Below, in pieces: positions 12,902 through 23,859 of a stretch of DNA of 64,000 bases (the stretch's first letter is position 1; every line of letters starts with the position of its first letter). The notes under the pieces were generated by a model. It was given only the letters and a program-made list of their open reading frames with translations, did no database searches and was not told the origin of the DNA. Source of the stretch: Albula goreensis (taxonomy: Eukaryota > Chordata > Actinopteri > Albuliformes > Albulidae); contig CM040745.1 in the NCBI GenBank assembly GCA_022829145.1, positions 31,278,406-31,342,405 on the forward strand. The letters run 5' to 3'. The position numbers were made by a program, and so were the translations under genes.

Positions 12902-13382
12902 CAGGTTGAGCATCCTTAATCTAAAAATCTGAAATCTGAAATGCTCCAAAATCCGAAACTTTTTGAGCACTGACATGACACCACAAGTAGAAAATTCCAC
13001 ACCTGACCTATGCGACTTACAACCATCTGTATATATGACCAAAAAACAGTACATTTAAAAAAATAAAGAAAAAATATATGTAAATGTAACAATTACGCTT
13101 GGTCGTACATCCGCCAGTGCTAACGGCTGTGTGCATATGATAGTGACTGCCAGACAATAACCCGGCATTGTGTACATCTTCTACATACTACATGTGTATT
13201 TATACATGCCATGCTGACATACATCTGACTTACATCCATTTCGAGATACAACCGGCTGGTCAGAACGGAACTCAGTCATATGTCGGGGAATGGCTGTATA
13301 TGCAAATATTCCAAAATCCAGAAAAATCAAAAATCTGGAACACTTAGGTCCCAGGAATTTTGGATAAGGGATACTCAACCTG
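12902..13382. mobile_element. pogo/Tigger-type non-autonomous DNA transposon, 481 bp
   Basis: The left end reads 'caggttgagcatccttaatc' and the right end, reversed, reads 'caggttgagtatcccttatc', 17 of 20 positions identical. The similarity continues inward as degenerate 'tccaaaatc/gaaatctg' motifs. TA dinucleotides flank both ends exactly (12900-12901 and 13383-13384), as expected for a pogo/Tigger target duplication, and the CAG start fits the group. The 481-bp length is far below the ~2.5 kb of autonomous Tiggers, and no transposase frame remains. The interior (about 13010-13300) holds a second Tigger-like motif, 'acttacatccatttcgagat', suggesting nesting or a composite origin. Confidence 0.85.
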
Positions 13383-14280
13383 TATATATAATTTTGTATG
13401 ATATTTAACAAGGCAATTGTGTTTTATCAGTAACCTGCTGTGTATTATCACTGATTCAAAAAGTTGAACATTAAACTGAAAGAAAACCAAGCCACTTTGC
13501 CAAACCACTTGCACTTCTGACAACAAATGAAAAAAAAGGCTCGGTAAAATCAATAATTCATTTTAAAAACACAAGCACATACAAGTGGCAATTCTTCCAT
13601 TCCCCTCTCTCCTGTTCAACTGCCACTTTTATAGGCTGCACAGCCAATTACACCAGTGTCAATCATGTACACTGCTGTTGACCATTAATTGATTCCCAAT
13701 CTAACAATTAAACAACATTCCAAAACAGTCAACAGTGTTTTCAACAGTTGGGAAGGACCACTCCTTCACACACATGCTTAGACATTTAACCAAAGGCTTT
13801 TTGTTAGTGCCTAACTTTTCCTTCCACTGAAATCTGTCAATTTTGCACAATTCTCCAAACTAATCAGTCTTTCAAATGATACATAGGTTTGAGGGCCAAA
13901 ATTATGGTAATCAGTGAAAATCCCCAGTGCCTCCTGCCCTACAGATTACAGCCATGACATCGTCTTCAGTTTAATTGGCCAAATTGATCCTGCCATCTCC
14001 ACTTAAGTTGATGTGTAATGAGTGCTGTCACACAAAATGGCTGCCTTGTATGTATAAGGTAGGAAATATATATTAGAATAAGGCAGTTTAAATTAGATAC
14101 CCTCACCTACCCTCCCCTCCTCAACCTCCCTCCATTCGGCACCCCATTGTTAAGCAACTAGTGGTCCCTGGTAAGGGATGAAATGTAATATAAAAATCCA
14201 TTACATGACAGTTTTGCTGAAACCAGAAGCCATCATCACAGTCCCCCACCATATGAAATTGTCCTCCCATCATCTCTCTT
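13383..14280. other. Non-coding DNA, nothing recognised
   Basis: AT-rich stretch without repeats or exon-like segments; short pyrimidine-rich patches only near 14100-14140. Confidence 0.45.
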
Positions 14281-14530
14281 AGGGACTTTATGTCATATCT
14301 CTTTAATTACATGAAGCCATTTCAGCACAATTAGTCATTGGGGTTTGAGACTAAATTAATTTTGTAGTGATTTCGTTCACTACTGACACCCCTCCCCTTT
14401 CACCCCTCCCCCATGCCCTTATTTCCATTTACAGATGCATTTCAGTCCCCAAGGAGATTAGATCCTAATGTGATTTATAGGGTCTGTAAATCAGCAGCAC
14501 ACATTCACCAGCATTGTGCAACCTAATATT
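14281..14530. promoter_or_regulatory. Enhancer-like AT-core segment with C-rich patch (candidate CNE)
   Basis: Contains TAATTA at 14304-14309, 'ctaaattaatttt' near 14351 and 'cacaattagtcattg' near 14327, all homeodomain-like cores in non-repetitive DNA. At 14388-14417 the plus strand is C-rich (cccctcccc, cacccctccccc), giving a possible minus-strand G-quadruplex. No reading frame covers it. Confidence 0.35.
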
Positions 14531-15535
14531 CTAATACACAAAAAAGGTTGCTGGATGCTATTGTGCAGAACGGGGCCTGTACAATGAGAGGCGCCCATCC
14601 ACAGAGAACTCATTAGCGTGGAGCAGCCGCGGCTCGTCTCCTACAGCTGGATCTGCAGCAGAAAGGACAGGCAGTGCTACTGCCCCGCACCAGCCTGTGA
14701 TGGTGTGCCACTTCTGCGCTTGGGGGACAATAAAGAGTTCAATATGAGCGACTCAGCAGCCCAGAACTCTGCAAAAGGCCCCTCAACAAAGACAGCTACG
14801 TCATCACGTCATTACGTTACAAAGCCTTATATAACACGTTATGAATTTTTAAATCCAGGCAGTGAATTTACCCTACAGTCTAAGACTGCTGTTTGCAAAA
14901 AAAAAAAAAATCTAAAGCACCTGCCAAGAGTCAAAAGACAGATAGAATGGCATTCAAAGAGAAAAGTTTAGAATTAGCAGTGTGGAAGCCAAGTTTGCAC
15001 AGGAGAGATGCAGTGTCTGAATCACTGCTCCCCATTTCCTCCAACTCCAGCCCGTCCTGTCATAGTTTGGGAGAGATTTCTGGGTTTCATTACTTCTGGA
15101 AAAAATTGGCAAGGGGAAGAAATCACTGTGTCTTCAACTTTGATGTGAAACAACAGGCCGTATAACTTGGTGAGGGATGACTAGGCCTCTGGGCATTCTG
15201 TGGATCTGCGGAACACTGCCACAGACAGACCCACTGCAGTATAGGATTGCTAGAATGTTCTGCGTAATTCACAATTTCACTGTGTAGTCATGGGGCCATG
15301 GGCAAACTTTTTGAACATGGTTTTTGTGGCGTGTCCAGCTCTTGGCACAGTGATAAACCCCCACAAATGTCTCTGAGCTGACTGAGCCCGGGAGTCCTGC
15401 AGGTTGAACAGCCTCAGCCCGGGTATTCTCCACTCCGTCCCTCCATAGCAGCTCCTGCTTGAACAGGCCTTAGCGTCAGCTGCATTAGCTGCGCATACTT
15501 ACTGTACCATGCAATAGCCACACAGCTAAAACACT
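14531..15535. other. Non-coding DNA with an unrecognised 117-codon frame
   Basis: The forward frame 14618-14971 (117 codons) begins M-E-Q-P-R and ends in a Lys-rich tail encoded by a 14-base A run at 14898-14911. It has no domain I recognise. The central part keeps several CpGs and could be regulatory. Nothing else is seen up to 15535. Confidence 0.35.
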
Positions 15536-15796
15536 GAGTGGAAAAATGGAAAGGGGCAGCTATCAGTCTCCATGATAGTGTGTGCAGGTCACACATTGGT
15601 CTACATCAGAACGGTTGAAGGGAGAGAAACTTTAAGGTTTGTAACTGCTCTGCCTAGGGGAGTGATCTTCCAGGGCACTGTGAGAGACATCGATAATAAA
15701 AGGAAGTGTTCGGTGGAAGTCATTGCTGCTGAAGGTGGAGTAACTAGTTTTGAGTCTGAGGGAGAGATCACTTTTTCACAAAGGGACATCCTTTAA
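15536..15796 (+). other. Unrecognised open frame with protein-like composition
   Basis: The frame starting at ATG 15572 ends at TAA 15794-15796 (74 codons) and is open upstream to a TAA just before about 15530. The product has balanced composition, alternating hydrophobic and charged residues, and little low complexity; its C-terminus reads GEITFSQRDIL. I do not recognise the family. A decayed retrocopy or transposon-gene fragment is possible, as is chance. An antisense frame (15601-15789) also stays open, which lowers confidence. Three 'aataaat/aaattaaat' A/T motifs follow the stop. Confidence 0.2.
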
Positions 15797-16189
15797 TAAA
15801 TAAATTAAATAAGTATCAAAACTTTGTAATTTTTTCCAATATTAGGATTAGGTTGCAGATGATATTTAGTGTCAAAAACATGCTAGCATGAAGAAAATCA
15901 GATAGCTGGCAAATCATTTTCCTTGGCACTCTAAGTGCTCCCAGACATTATTGCAGAAAACGAGAGTGTTGCTTATGAAACACTGCTAAAATGTTTACAA
16001 AAACAAATTACCAAGCTATGGTCCCAAAATATGAAGCATGGCTAAGTATGTATGGTTTGTCGCCCAATATGCAAATAAGTGTCAAGTGGGACTTCACACC
16101 AATAGAACTACATTTTTGGTTTTGAATGAATTTTTTAGTTTTCCCACTTTGATATCCTGTGTTGTATTTGAAAGCTATTTCATTTTTGC

Positions 16190-16720
16190 ATCATCAGATG
16201 GTAGTTTAGTGGGGCACAGGCAAGCACATGCTTTGCTCCAAAGAGAGAGATGCCAGCTGCAGGCTCCCAGCTGACCCAGCGGAGGCACTGGTGCATGATG
16301 GGTACTACCCTGATCATTAACACGCTCCCTCGCTCAGTCAGGCAGGCGGCATCAGCATTGGCATGGCCAGGACGCCATGGTGGATCATGGGGCACATCCA
16401 CGCATTGGAGCCCAGTGCTTTAGCGTAGTGACCCATCAGCCACAACACCTGTGTTTACACCAGCACCCTGTCAAAGATCGCTTAAAACCAGCACAGCAGC
16501 TGGGCGGGGGGCCGCCAAATCGTTCATGTACCCCTGTGAGTGGTGGAGAGCAGGGGAGCACTGACAGAAGGAGGAGCTGGCCGGCCCCACGCTTCCTGCT
16601 CTCCATAACCCACCAACACGGGTCGGCTTCCAGATGGATCCAGATGGAGCGGCTTTTCTTAACATACAGCCGCTGTCTCTCACCGGCTCCCCATTGTAAT
16701 CACTTATTCAACAGATAAAC
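16190..16720. promoter_or_regulatory. GC-mixed, non-repetitive block (candidate CNE)
   Basis: Compared with flanking AT-rich DNA this block is GC-richer, CpG-retaining and free of repeats, with palindromic 'gccatggtggatcatggggc'. Open frames occur on both strands (16377-16718 plus, 16471-16683 and 16180-16401 minus) with no recognisable product, which points to composition rather than coding. Its function is inferred only. Confidence 0.3.
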
Positions 16721-17370
16721 AGCCAGTTTCATCACATTCGTTATTACTGTGTGCGTGAGATCCGGCTGTGCTGGCCAATTTCACAGGCGCGATCTTAATC
16801 GCCTCACTCTTCTGCACACAGCGAATTTGTAGCTCAGAGATCCAGGGCAGGCTGCTTTCTTCCTCCCTTTAGATCTCAAAGAAAATTAAAACGTGTCTGA
16901 GTTACTCAAAGCTAGCGACGCTGGCCAGTCCAGAGCAATTTCTTTTTTAAGTCCAGAGCTGCAAAGCTCTACAAAGTTGGCTTTATTTCAGTGGGGTGCA
17001 TGAAAATATGCAATCTTTTAGTATGTGACAGAAAATGTGGCATGAAATACATTCAAAAGTTTTTACCACACTCAAATATCACATGGTCTTGCATATATTA
17101 AAGCTGTGACGTAGCTACCCTGTACTGATTTACTAAGCGGAGGAGCATTATTTTTCCATCCAGTGGGCGAAGTCTTACATCCTCAGATCAGGAAGTAAGT
17201 CTTGCTGGAGTAACCTTAAGTCTGAGCTATGTGCTCCTCCATTGGATCCTACTGCAAGCTACACCAGGGCACCTCGAAGCTAGCATCCTGTGGACCAGTA
17301 TGGTTCCCAGCCTTTCCAATGGATTTAGAAACCCACAAGAACTCCTTGTAAGGTGAAAAGTGGCTGCTTC
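16721..17370. other. Non-coding DNA, possible weak regulatory content
   Basis: The first 180 bases hold CpG-containing unique sequence ('gcgcgatcttaatcgcc' near 16788) and could extend the preceding candidate CNE. The rest shows nothing. Confidence 0.35.
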
Positions 17371-17705
17371 ATAAATGTTAAACATTATTGATCAACATGT
17401 CCACAACGAGAGGCTGTACATGCACTCCTGCGGCGCAGCAATTATAATGATCAATCCTACTGTCTGTGTGAGCTCGGCCCAGGGGGGCTTTCATGGGGCT
17501 CGCTTTATTGAGTCTTGCTGGTCGGGGTCTCCCCAGGTAGTTCCCCATTTTCTCAGATCAAAAGCAGATGGCCTTTGGAGTGGTGATTTACTCCAAGGTC
17601 ATTTCCTCTCACCCCTTTCTTTGATTCCTCATCCGCCTTCTCACCACTCGCCATCACATCGGGGCGTATCTATGGAAAACGGCGTCTGTGGCAAGCATTG
17701 AAATT
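17371..17705. promoter_or_regulatory. Enhancer-like segment (candidate CNE)
   Basis: Non-repetitive block with 'caattataatgatcaatcc' near 17440 (homeodomain/TAATGATC-type cores) followed by GC-mixed sequence with surviving CpGs ('catccgcc', 'atcggggcg'). A 108-codon frame (17375-17701) covers it but yields no recognisable protein. Confidence 0.3.
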
Positions 17706-17825
17706 GTGCCCCTGTCTGCGCCATCTGACACCCATCTTTTTGACAACTTTACCATCATATCAGCTCAAAAATACAAGTCAAGCTCGTTAATCTTTTACTT
17801 AACAAAGTATGGCACTACATGAAAA

Positions 17826-18305
17826 TTACAACGGCACCTTCCTTGCTTTCACTGATGCAAATTGGTCTATGTTGTGCACAAAGTCAGTTTTTTCAGTTTC
17901 TTCTCTTTGTAAGCTCAGCAGAGCAAGATCACAGAGTCTGCCTTGACCCACGGAGGCTCTTGAGTACGAAAGTGTTAGTTTCAACATGCTGAATGACCTC
18001 TCACAGCTGCGATGGAAACGGCGATGGTTAGCATTATCTGAATAGCAATGTGAAGATTGGGGAAGATGCTCTCATGCTGAACAATACATCTGAGAAACTC
18101 TACAGGTATTTTTATTTTCATGTTGGCCCGACTTGATAGCAACATTCTGCCATCCAAAATGTCTTCATATCCATCAATATCACAGCTGTACAATTTGCCC
18201 AAATTTTCAGCTTTAGGTCATTACTGTCAGTGCTGTAACAAAGTCCCTCGACATCGAGAAGGAACCCAAACGTGGTTTCAGTGTCATGTAAATGAGAAGT
18301 ATTAA
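17826..18305 (-). pseudogene. hAT-family transposase, C-terminal dimerisation region, frameshifted
   Basis: Read on the minus strand, about 18110-17830 gives the conserved hAT C-terminus. FPNLHIAIQIMLTIAVSIA comes in one phase. After a one-base shift near 18008, CERSFSMLKLTLSYSRASV follows, then GQGRL-DLALLSLQREE, and a terminal segment resembling 'DKFA-VKARKV' that stops at TAA 17826-17828. This is the hATC dimerisation fold (pattern P-N-L...A...L-x-x-P/A-V-x-x-A-x-x-E-R-S-F-S-x-L). Upstream (18305-18200) a 'TFGFLLDVEGL' stretch fits the preceding helix, with another phase change. The frameshifts and the absence of the DDE core show a dead relic. It most resembles the ZMYM/'zinc finger MYM-type 1-like' hAT group of fish. 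Confidence 0.85.
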
Positions 18306-19018
18306 ATCATGTGAACTATAAATAAAGTGTATATCATTAAGTTTGTACTTATGAGTGTCAACTGCACAATCAAATGCAGCTAGCGTATGTTTTTCGACAG
18401 TCATTTTGTTTTTAAATAATTACATCAGTGTTTTTTATATTTATCAGAAATTATTTGACTCATGATTTAACAAAATTAGAATTTATTTTAACATAATAAA
18501 GTCAAAGTATTCTCTGCCTGGCTTTATTAATTTTAATTTATTTTCACTAATTATTTATTTGAATTTTTTTCAGAAGAATGATTTGTAGTGATATTTTACT
18601 GTTGTTATTCATATAGATGTAGCAGCTCTCAGAATATTCTTTTCAGAAGACAGCGTAATTACTTGCTACCGATGTTTTAAAGACAACAGTGTTTTCAGGG
18701 CTGTGACTGGCTCTACGGACAAACATGACCTGAGTGCTAATTGTCAGCTAACTCTGAACAGTATTTTGAATTGGAATTTACGGTTACCTTTAGACCACCG
18801 TACAGAAGGTGATCGGATCTCAAAGGTGACTGTTTCTCAGTGAATCTGGGCCCTGGCCATTCTAGTGCTTCTCACCCATGATAATCAAACACAGATGAAG
18901 AAAATTCTTTTTTCAGTATCTGAGGATAGCTTGTAGACTTTAAAAGAGACTGCTCAGTAGCGCCCCCCCTTCAAGTGACACCCAGGTGCCATACGTGCCA
19001 TACCTTAGATACGCAACT
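18306..19018 (-). mobile_element. Decayed 5' part and possible terminal repeat of the hAT element
   Basis: Directly upstream (minus sense) of the transposase remnant. The reversed right edge reads 'cagttgcgtatctaaggtat', followed by GGCAC-type repeats and a G-run next to 'gcgct'. That resembles the CAG-starting 'gtagctagggtatggcac' ends of some fish hAT elements. I could not find a matching left end or an 8-bp target duplication, so the boundary at 19018 is tentative. Most internal coding sequence is gone, and 18420-18560 is plain AT-rich DNA. Confidence 0.35.
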
Positions 19019-19127
19019 GCCATCACATGCACTGACTACATTTATATACATTTAAATGGAATCATGGAAATATACGATTTTCCATATATATCCCTAATAG
19101 AACGTTGCAGCATAATGGATGGTGATA

Positions 19128-19152
19128 ATGGAGGGGGTGGGGGTGGGGGTCC
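19128..19152 (+). other. Putative G-quadruplex
   Basis: Three G5 runs separated by single T bases ('gagggggtgggggtgggggt'), with another G5 run at about 19176. A compact plus-strand quadruplex is plausible. Confidence 0.6.
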
Positions 19153-20920
19153 TGGTAATTTGGACTTTTGCTGTTGGGGGACCAAGAAAACAATGTTAAT
19201 ACATTCAATGTATTCTTATATTCCTTAATCCTTGAGGAGTTGCTACATGGATACATTTGCATAAAATGAAATGTCTTGCAAATACCCCAAGGACAGAAGG
19301 AGGAACTGTTGTCCTGCACCCTGCATTGTTTCATATGTTTGGTCTGAATAATTTTTAGCTGGGAATATCAGAATCCAGATTGGTCCAGGAAATGTATGTG
19401 AATATTATACACACACATACATAACCTGCTCACTTGCATGAAGCTTTATAAAATACATTTGTATGTAGAACCAGTCTGACCCAAAAAGGCATACTTACAC
19501 ATAGATATGCAAGAAACAGTAGACAGTTCTATATGGTCACAAAACACACTCTCACCAAACATTTGGCAACAATACACCATATGGTCTCGCAGCACACAGG
19601 AATACTTAACTCTTACAACCTCCATCTGCACGGAGATATGAAACCCTCAACCGGAATGGATCTTGGTCCACAGCACTATGGGAAGTGTAGTCTAAGCAAA
19701 GTGTGTGGAACTGATTTTGACTCTCTGAAAGACAATAAACAGACTCTGGTGTGAACCTCTGTGAAAGAAGGGCTTGTCTGCAGAGAGTGTCAGGTCCAAG
19801 ACAACTGAGTAGAGATCCAAATGACAAACACCACTCAGGCCTTTATATATCTGTCAACACTCTGTCCAACTTTTAAGGCCCTGCTTTAGCCAAACACACC
19901 TCCTGGTTTTATTCCAAAGGCTACTCATAAAATGATAGGAGGTTTCAGTGATGCAGGTGTTTGGGGAATTAACTGGAAAAGTAACAACTTTAGGTAACAA
20001 CAGGATAGCTACATCACATCTGTAATGTATGCAAGAACGTAACTCAAGGTACTTAGGGAATCTTTTTAGGGGAAGTAAAAAGAAAAGGTAAGAATTAGTC
20101 AAATGGACATTTTATACAATCTTGTGAGTCTAAATCTAATGACAGCATGGACTTTCATTGTTCAACAACTGACATTGAGTTGAATCTATACATCTATAAT
20201 TATATCATAGCTACTTTGTACCAGGCTAATTCTCAGTAACTGGAATTTAGGTAATGTACAATTATACAGCATGATATTTACCAATGTAACAACTAGTCTG
20301 AAATTTCTAAAGGATGTTACATACTGTAACACTATGTGTGCAATGACATAATGATAACTAATATGAAACAGAGCTGGCCTTCATTCACAAGTACAATTAA
20401 AAACACTGCTAACTCTTGTTCCATGCTCACTACATTGTAGTTACTAAGTAATAGCTTGTCATCCAAGTAGTTATGATTTAATTACATAGGTACAGATGCA
20501 ATGTGATATTAAGTGTTACATATTTTGTAATATTGATATTAGGAACAACAGTTGCAGGTAGCTAACATAAAATGACATAAAAGGGAAACCCCAATATAAA
20601 GTCACTGTGCTGTTGGATCAGCACTTTTTTTGATTAAACTGACAACTCTCACCCCAGGTTAAAAAAAAATGTCTGCAGTTGCTGTCCAGCTTTACTTTGA
20701 ACTTCAAATTAATGACCTCACAAACGACACCAGGCCTTTTTATCCGAGTGTCAGGGGAGAAAGAGCGAACAAAAAATATCAGTAAAATTTCCCAAAACAC
20801 CAGCTTGTTGTGTGTGACAGGCCTGTAAATGGAGTCGTTCCCATGCCAGTCAGGTAGCCAGCACGGCGGAGTCAACCAGCAGCTTTCTGTAAACAGGTCT
20901 GTCTCCTGTCAGTCACTGTA
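19153..20920. other. Non-coding DNA, nothing firmly recognised
   Basis: No gene is supported. 'cactatgggaagtgtagt' at 19672 resembles the ZNF143/STAF-type ACTACAnTTCCCA motif in reverse. 'gaaagacaataaacagactc' near 19728 holds an AATAAA signal and might be an old LTR end, but no LTR pair or duplicated ends were found. An interspersed-repeat-like block at 20170-20530 is listed separately. Confidence 0.35.
20170..20530. repeat. Possible fragment of an AT-rich interspersed DNA repeat
   Basis: The block is built of 'gtaacta', 'taattaca', 'agtaacaa' and 'atgttaca' motifs and ends 'gatattaagtgttacat'. This is the style of widespread fish non-autonomous elements with 'actacatagtaactac' interiors and '..aagtgttac' ends. 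A similar composition recurs at 36850-37140, ending 'cttaatgtcaagcgttacc'. Family assignment is not possible by eye. Confidence 0.3.
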
Positions 20921-20929
20921 ATGTCTCTC

Positions 20930-21260
20930 TCTCTCTGTCTCTGTCTCTCTGGCTGTCATTAATGCGTATCCCGTTACGGAACAGCTGCTAGCGGAGTGGC
21001 CTACGCGTGTGCCTGATTGTTCTCCGTAATTATCAGATCAGAGCCAGTGGAGATGAATCAGGGGGCACCGTAGAAGGGTTTGAGTGAGGAGGGGGCGGGG
21101 GTGGGGGGGTGGTGTCTGGTAATTGAAGGCCGAGCACCACAGCCATTAGTCCATTCAAGTCTGAGCGGTACACCTGGCCGAGATGTGGGGCCGCGGTGAA
21201 TGTGGGTGTTTTTCATGCGCGTTTGGCGGCGTGACTCAAACAAGGGGCTTCAGATTACTG
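20930..21260. promoter_or_regulatory. Enhancer-like segment with CpGs and G-rich patch (candidate CNE)
   Basis: After a short (TCTCTG) run at 20922-20950 comes non-repetitive DNA with 'tcattaatgcgtatcccgtt', 'ccgtaattatcagatcagag' and other CpG-retaining motifs. A G-rich patch at 21088-21112 (runs of 5, 5 and 7 G) can form a plus-strand quadruplex. Homeodomain-like 'gtaattatc' and GATA-like 'ttatcaga' cores are present. No coding frame is credible. Confidence 0.4.
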
Positions 21261-21989
21261 CTGCGGTGATCAAGCCATGCAGTCACAGCGCTGCAGCCTT
21301 TTCAGTGTGATTTTACACTGAGCTCTTATTTAATCACTAAAATGTTTCTGCTATTATACATAAACAATCATTTTGCCCCATTTACACAACTTCAGGGAAA
21401 ATTCAATATAACAGGTTCCCAATTTTTTCCGTTACTTGCAGATAAGAGTGAAAACCAGTGAATTTTCTTTATTGCTTCCCTAAAGTGTTTCTGCTATGTT
21501 TCCACATTTCTGAATTGGACGGATAACACAATTTGTTTTATTTAAAAAGTCGCATCATGTCACCAACTGAGACCTTCCTTTATTAGATTTAACTGCTACT
21601 TACTAAACATCATGGTACCCCTTTTCAAAGAATTTCAAAATCTATAAAACCTCCATATAAATCAACTTGGATGTGGATATAATGGATAAGAGGGATGTGT
21701 GCCATATAAAAGGTATCCTAAGTGCATATCCTCATAATTCATTTGAATTTGAATTCATTTTAATTAATTAAAATTCCTTGTGTGCATCCTTGACAATAAA
21801 AGCCCAGTGTGCAGATTGCAGAAATGATCCCCCTTTACCTTAATTCTGTCCATTCCGCTCCAGTGAAAATCTCTGCACAGCAATTGATCGCACTTACAAT
21901 TCAGATAGTTTAGATATGCTTCATAAGAGGTATAACCGCTTTGTGTGAGTGTAAAGACTTGATTTGAATATTGTGCTTCATGCCTCATT
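21261..21989. other. Non-coding DNA, nothing recognised
   Basis: AT-rich. A small palindrome-like 'tttaattaattaaaatt' sits at about 21758. The minus-strand frame 21764-21988 is unrecognised. Confidence 0.4.
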
Positions 21990-22570
21990 ACTTTAACTGT
22001 ATCCTCTTTCCGAAAATGACTTCATAAGGATTTGTACCTCCTTGGCAGACTTCTCCATTAGAAAGCAGACCGTCCTTTTAAGTGATAAAAGTTTTATAAA
22101 CGCTTGCTTCAGCTTGATAATCCACTGCGACACGAACTTTGTTTTAAAGTTGAGGCTGAAAGGTTATTGTTCATTAAATGGGCTGTAAGAATGCAACATG
22201 CCAGTCGAGATTTTAAGACGTTATCACGCGCTTTCACCATCTGTAAGTTACCTTTTTATGTGTAAGTCACACGCGCCCATTCAAAACCCTGGTTTATGAG
22301 GCTCCCAAAAATGTATTGCCCTACTTTTAAAATGTGATGAGAGGGAGCTGTGGTTTATGTGGCTCATTATCTCGGGCTGACAGTGCGTTTGAGCGGGGCG
22401 GTGCTGCTTTTCGCCACATGCTATCATCCGTCCTCATAAAAAAGTGCACTGATCTGCAATCTGAGGTTTATCTGAATGCATGCAGCATCCCCGCTCCTCT
22501 TGAAGCTGTGACAGGCTGGCATTTGGGTTTCCCAGAATGCATAGCTGTGCTCCCTTGGAATTAACGCCTT
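21990..22570. promoter_or_regulatory. Strong enhancer-like segment (candidate CNE)
   Basis: A long, repeat-free block with many transcription-factor-like cores: an OTX/PITX-type TAATCC at 22118-22123, 'ttttataaacgc' near 22092, 'cttataagg'-type motifs, and preserved CpGs ('gttatcacgcgc', 'cacacgcgccc'). Stop codons are frequent in the first half, so it is not coding. 'tttcccagaatgcatagc' near 22527 resembles the ZNF143 motif. Among the single-copy segments here it is one of the most likely to be deeply conserved, but this is judged from composition only. Confidence 0.45.
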
Positions 22571-23301
22571 CTCTCTCCATCCCTCAAATGTAAACACTAC
22601 AAATGGCAAGCCTAAGAGGGCTGAATTGCTTGTTCTCATCAAAGTCACCATCATCATCTTCTTCTACATCCTGTTATTATCGTTGTTTTTCTTAGATGCT
22701 GTTGTTTTGGTGGTGGTTTTGCTGCTGCTGCTGTTATACATGTTGTTTGGAACATATTTGTTGATGTTTTTGGCTATGAATGAGGGTTAAGAGTATGACA
22801 GTAATTATATTCCTAATTACCTTTCAAAGTTTTTATGCTTTACACAATAATGCATACCCATCACAGTTCTTTTTGATGTGTTTGGGTTATACATTGATGA
22901 TTTCTTGAAGGAGACACTCGTTGTCATGTCCTAAGTAGGAAGCACAACAGGGAGACAATAAACAGACATTAGATAGACCAAAGATAGACCAAAGATGAAT
23001 TGCAAGAAACCTCTGCAGATGCAATTTCTTTTTGTTAAACATGTTGTCATCCTGGCAGCTGGGAAGTTGATCATTAGGTGTATTATAATGAGCAGAAGAT
23101 TAGAGAGCGCTCTATTGATGTCCCCTCCTCCATCCCCCTGTATACGTTTTGGAGGTGAAAAGAAACTACCTAAGCAAATGTGTTCAGAAAAGATACTTAT
23201 CTACAGATAAGAGGGCTTGATTATTAAGGTGCAAAGACAACATGAAACAAAACCCCACTCACCAAACATTATGAAATACTACATAGGATAGTGTGTCACA
23301 C
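22571..23301. other. Non-coding DNA, nothing recognised
   Basis: Contains short trinucleotide-like runs ('catcatcatcttcttct', 'tgctgctgctgctg' near 22650-22735) and a duplicated 'agatagaccaa' at 22971-22996. No gene is supported. Confidence 0.45.
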
Positions 23302-23352
23302 ACTATACTATACTATACTATACTGTACTGTACTGTACTATACTATACTATA
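23302..23352. repeat. (ACTAT)n / (ACTGT)n pentanucleotide repeat
   Basis: Four ACTAT units, three ACTGT units and three more ACTAT units. The block pattern suggests expansion of a single-base variant inside the array. Confidence 0.95.
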
Positions 23353-23859
23353 TGGTGCATTACACCCTTTGGTGTAGTGATGTACTGATATCATGTTTTT
23401 ACTGATGGCACACGTCTGTTAAAAAAGACAAAAATAAAACATTCTATGGTGGTCATGCGAGAAAAAAACAGAATTTAGTTGGATGTACCATGCAATTGCA
23501 GATCACCTATGGAAGGGCCATTGGGTTTGCTAATTACATCCACAAAATGCTTAATCTACAGGCGTACAGGTAAGCACTCTGTCACCAGATACTGAGAACA
23601 GCGCAGACATTTCCATCCGCTGTTGTTTCTCTCCAGCACACATTAGAATGTCAAGATTCATAATTCACCATTAAAAAGCTAGGAGTTTTCAAAAAGTTAA
23701 TTTTCAATAGAACTGGTCATTTTAAATGAATTTCACCCTTTAGAGAACTTTATGAAAAATGTGCATTAGTTTTCATTGTAAAAAAAAAACCCAAAAAAAC
23801 TACCAAAGAAATATATTAGATTAAGCCTCACAAATTGTGTGAACAAATGCCCCATAACA
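23353..23859. other. Non-coding DNA, nothing recognised
   Basis: AT-rich unique sequence with A-runs; no features. Confidence 0.4.

Noticed and set aside
19541-19850. Possible solo LTR with AATAAA
   Set aside because: No TG...CA ends, target duplication or primer-binding site could be identified.
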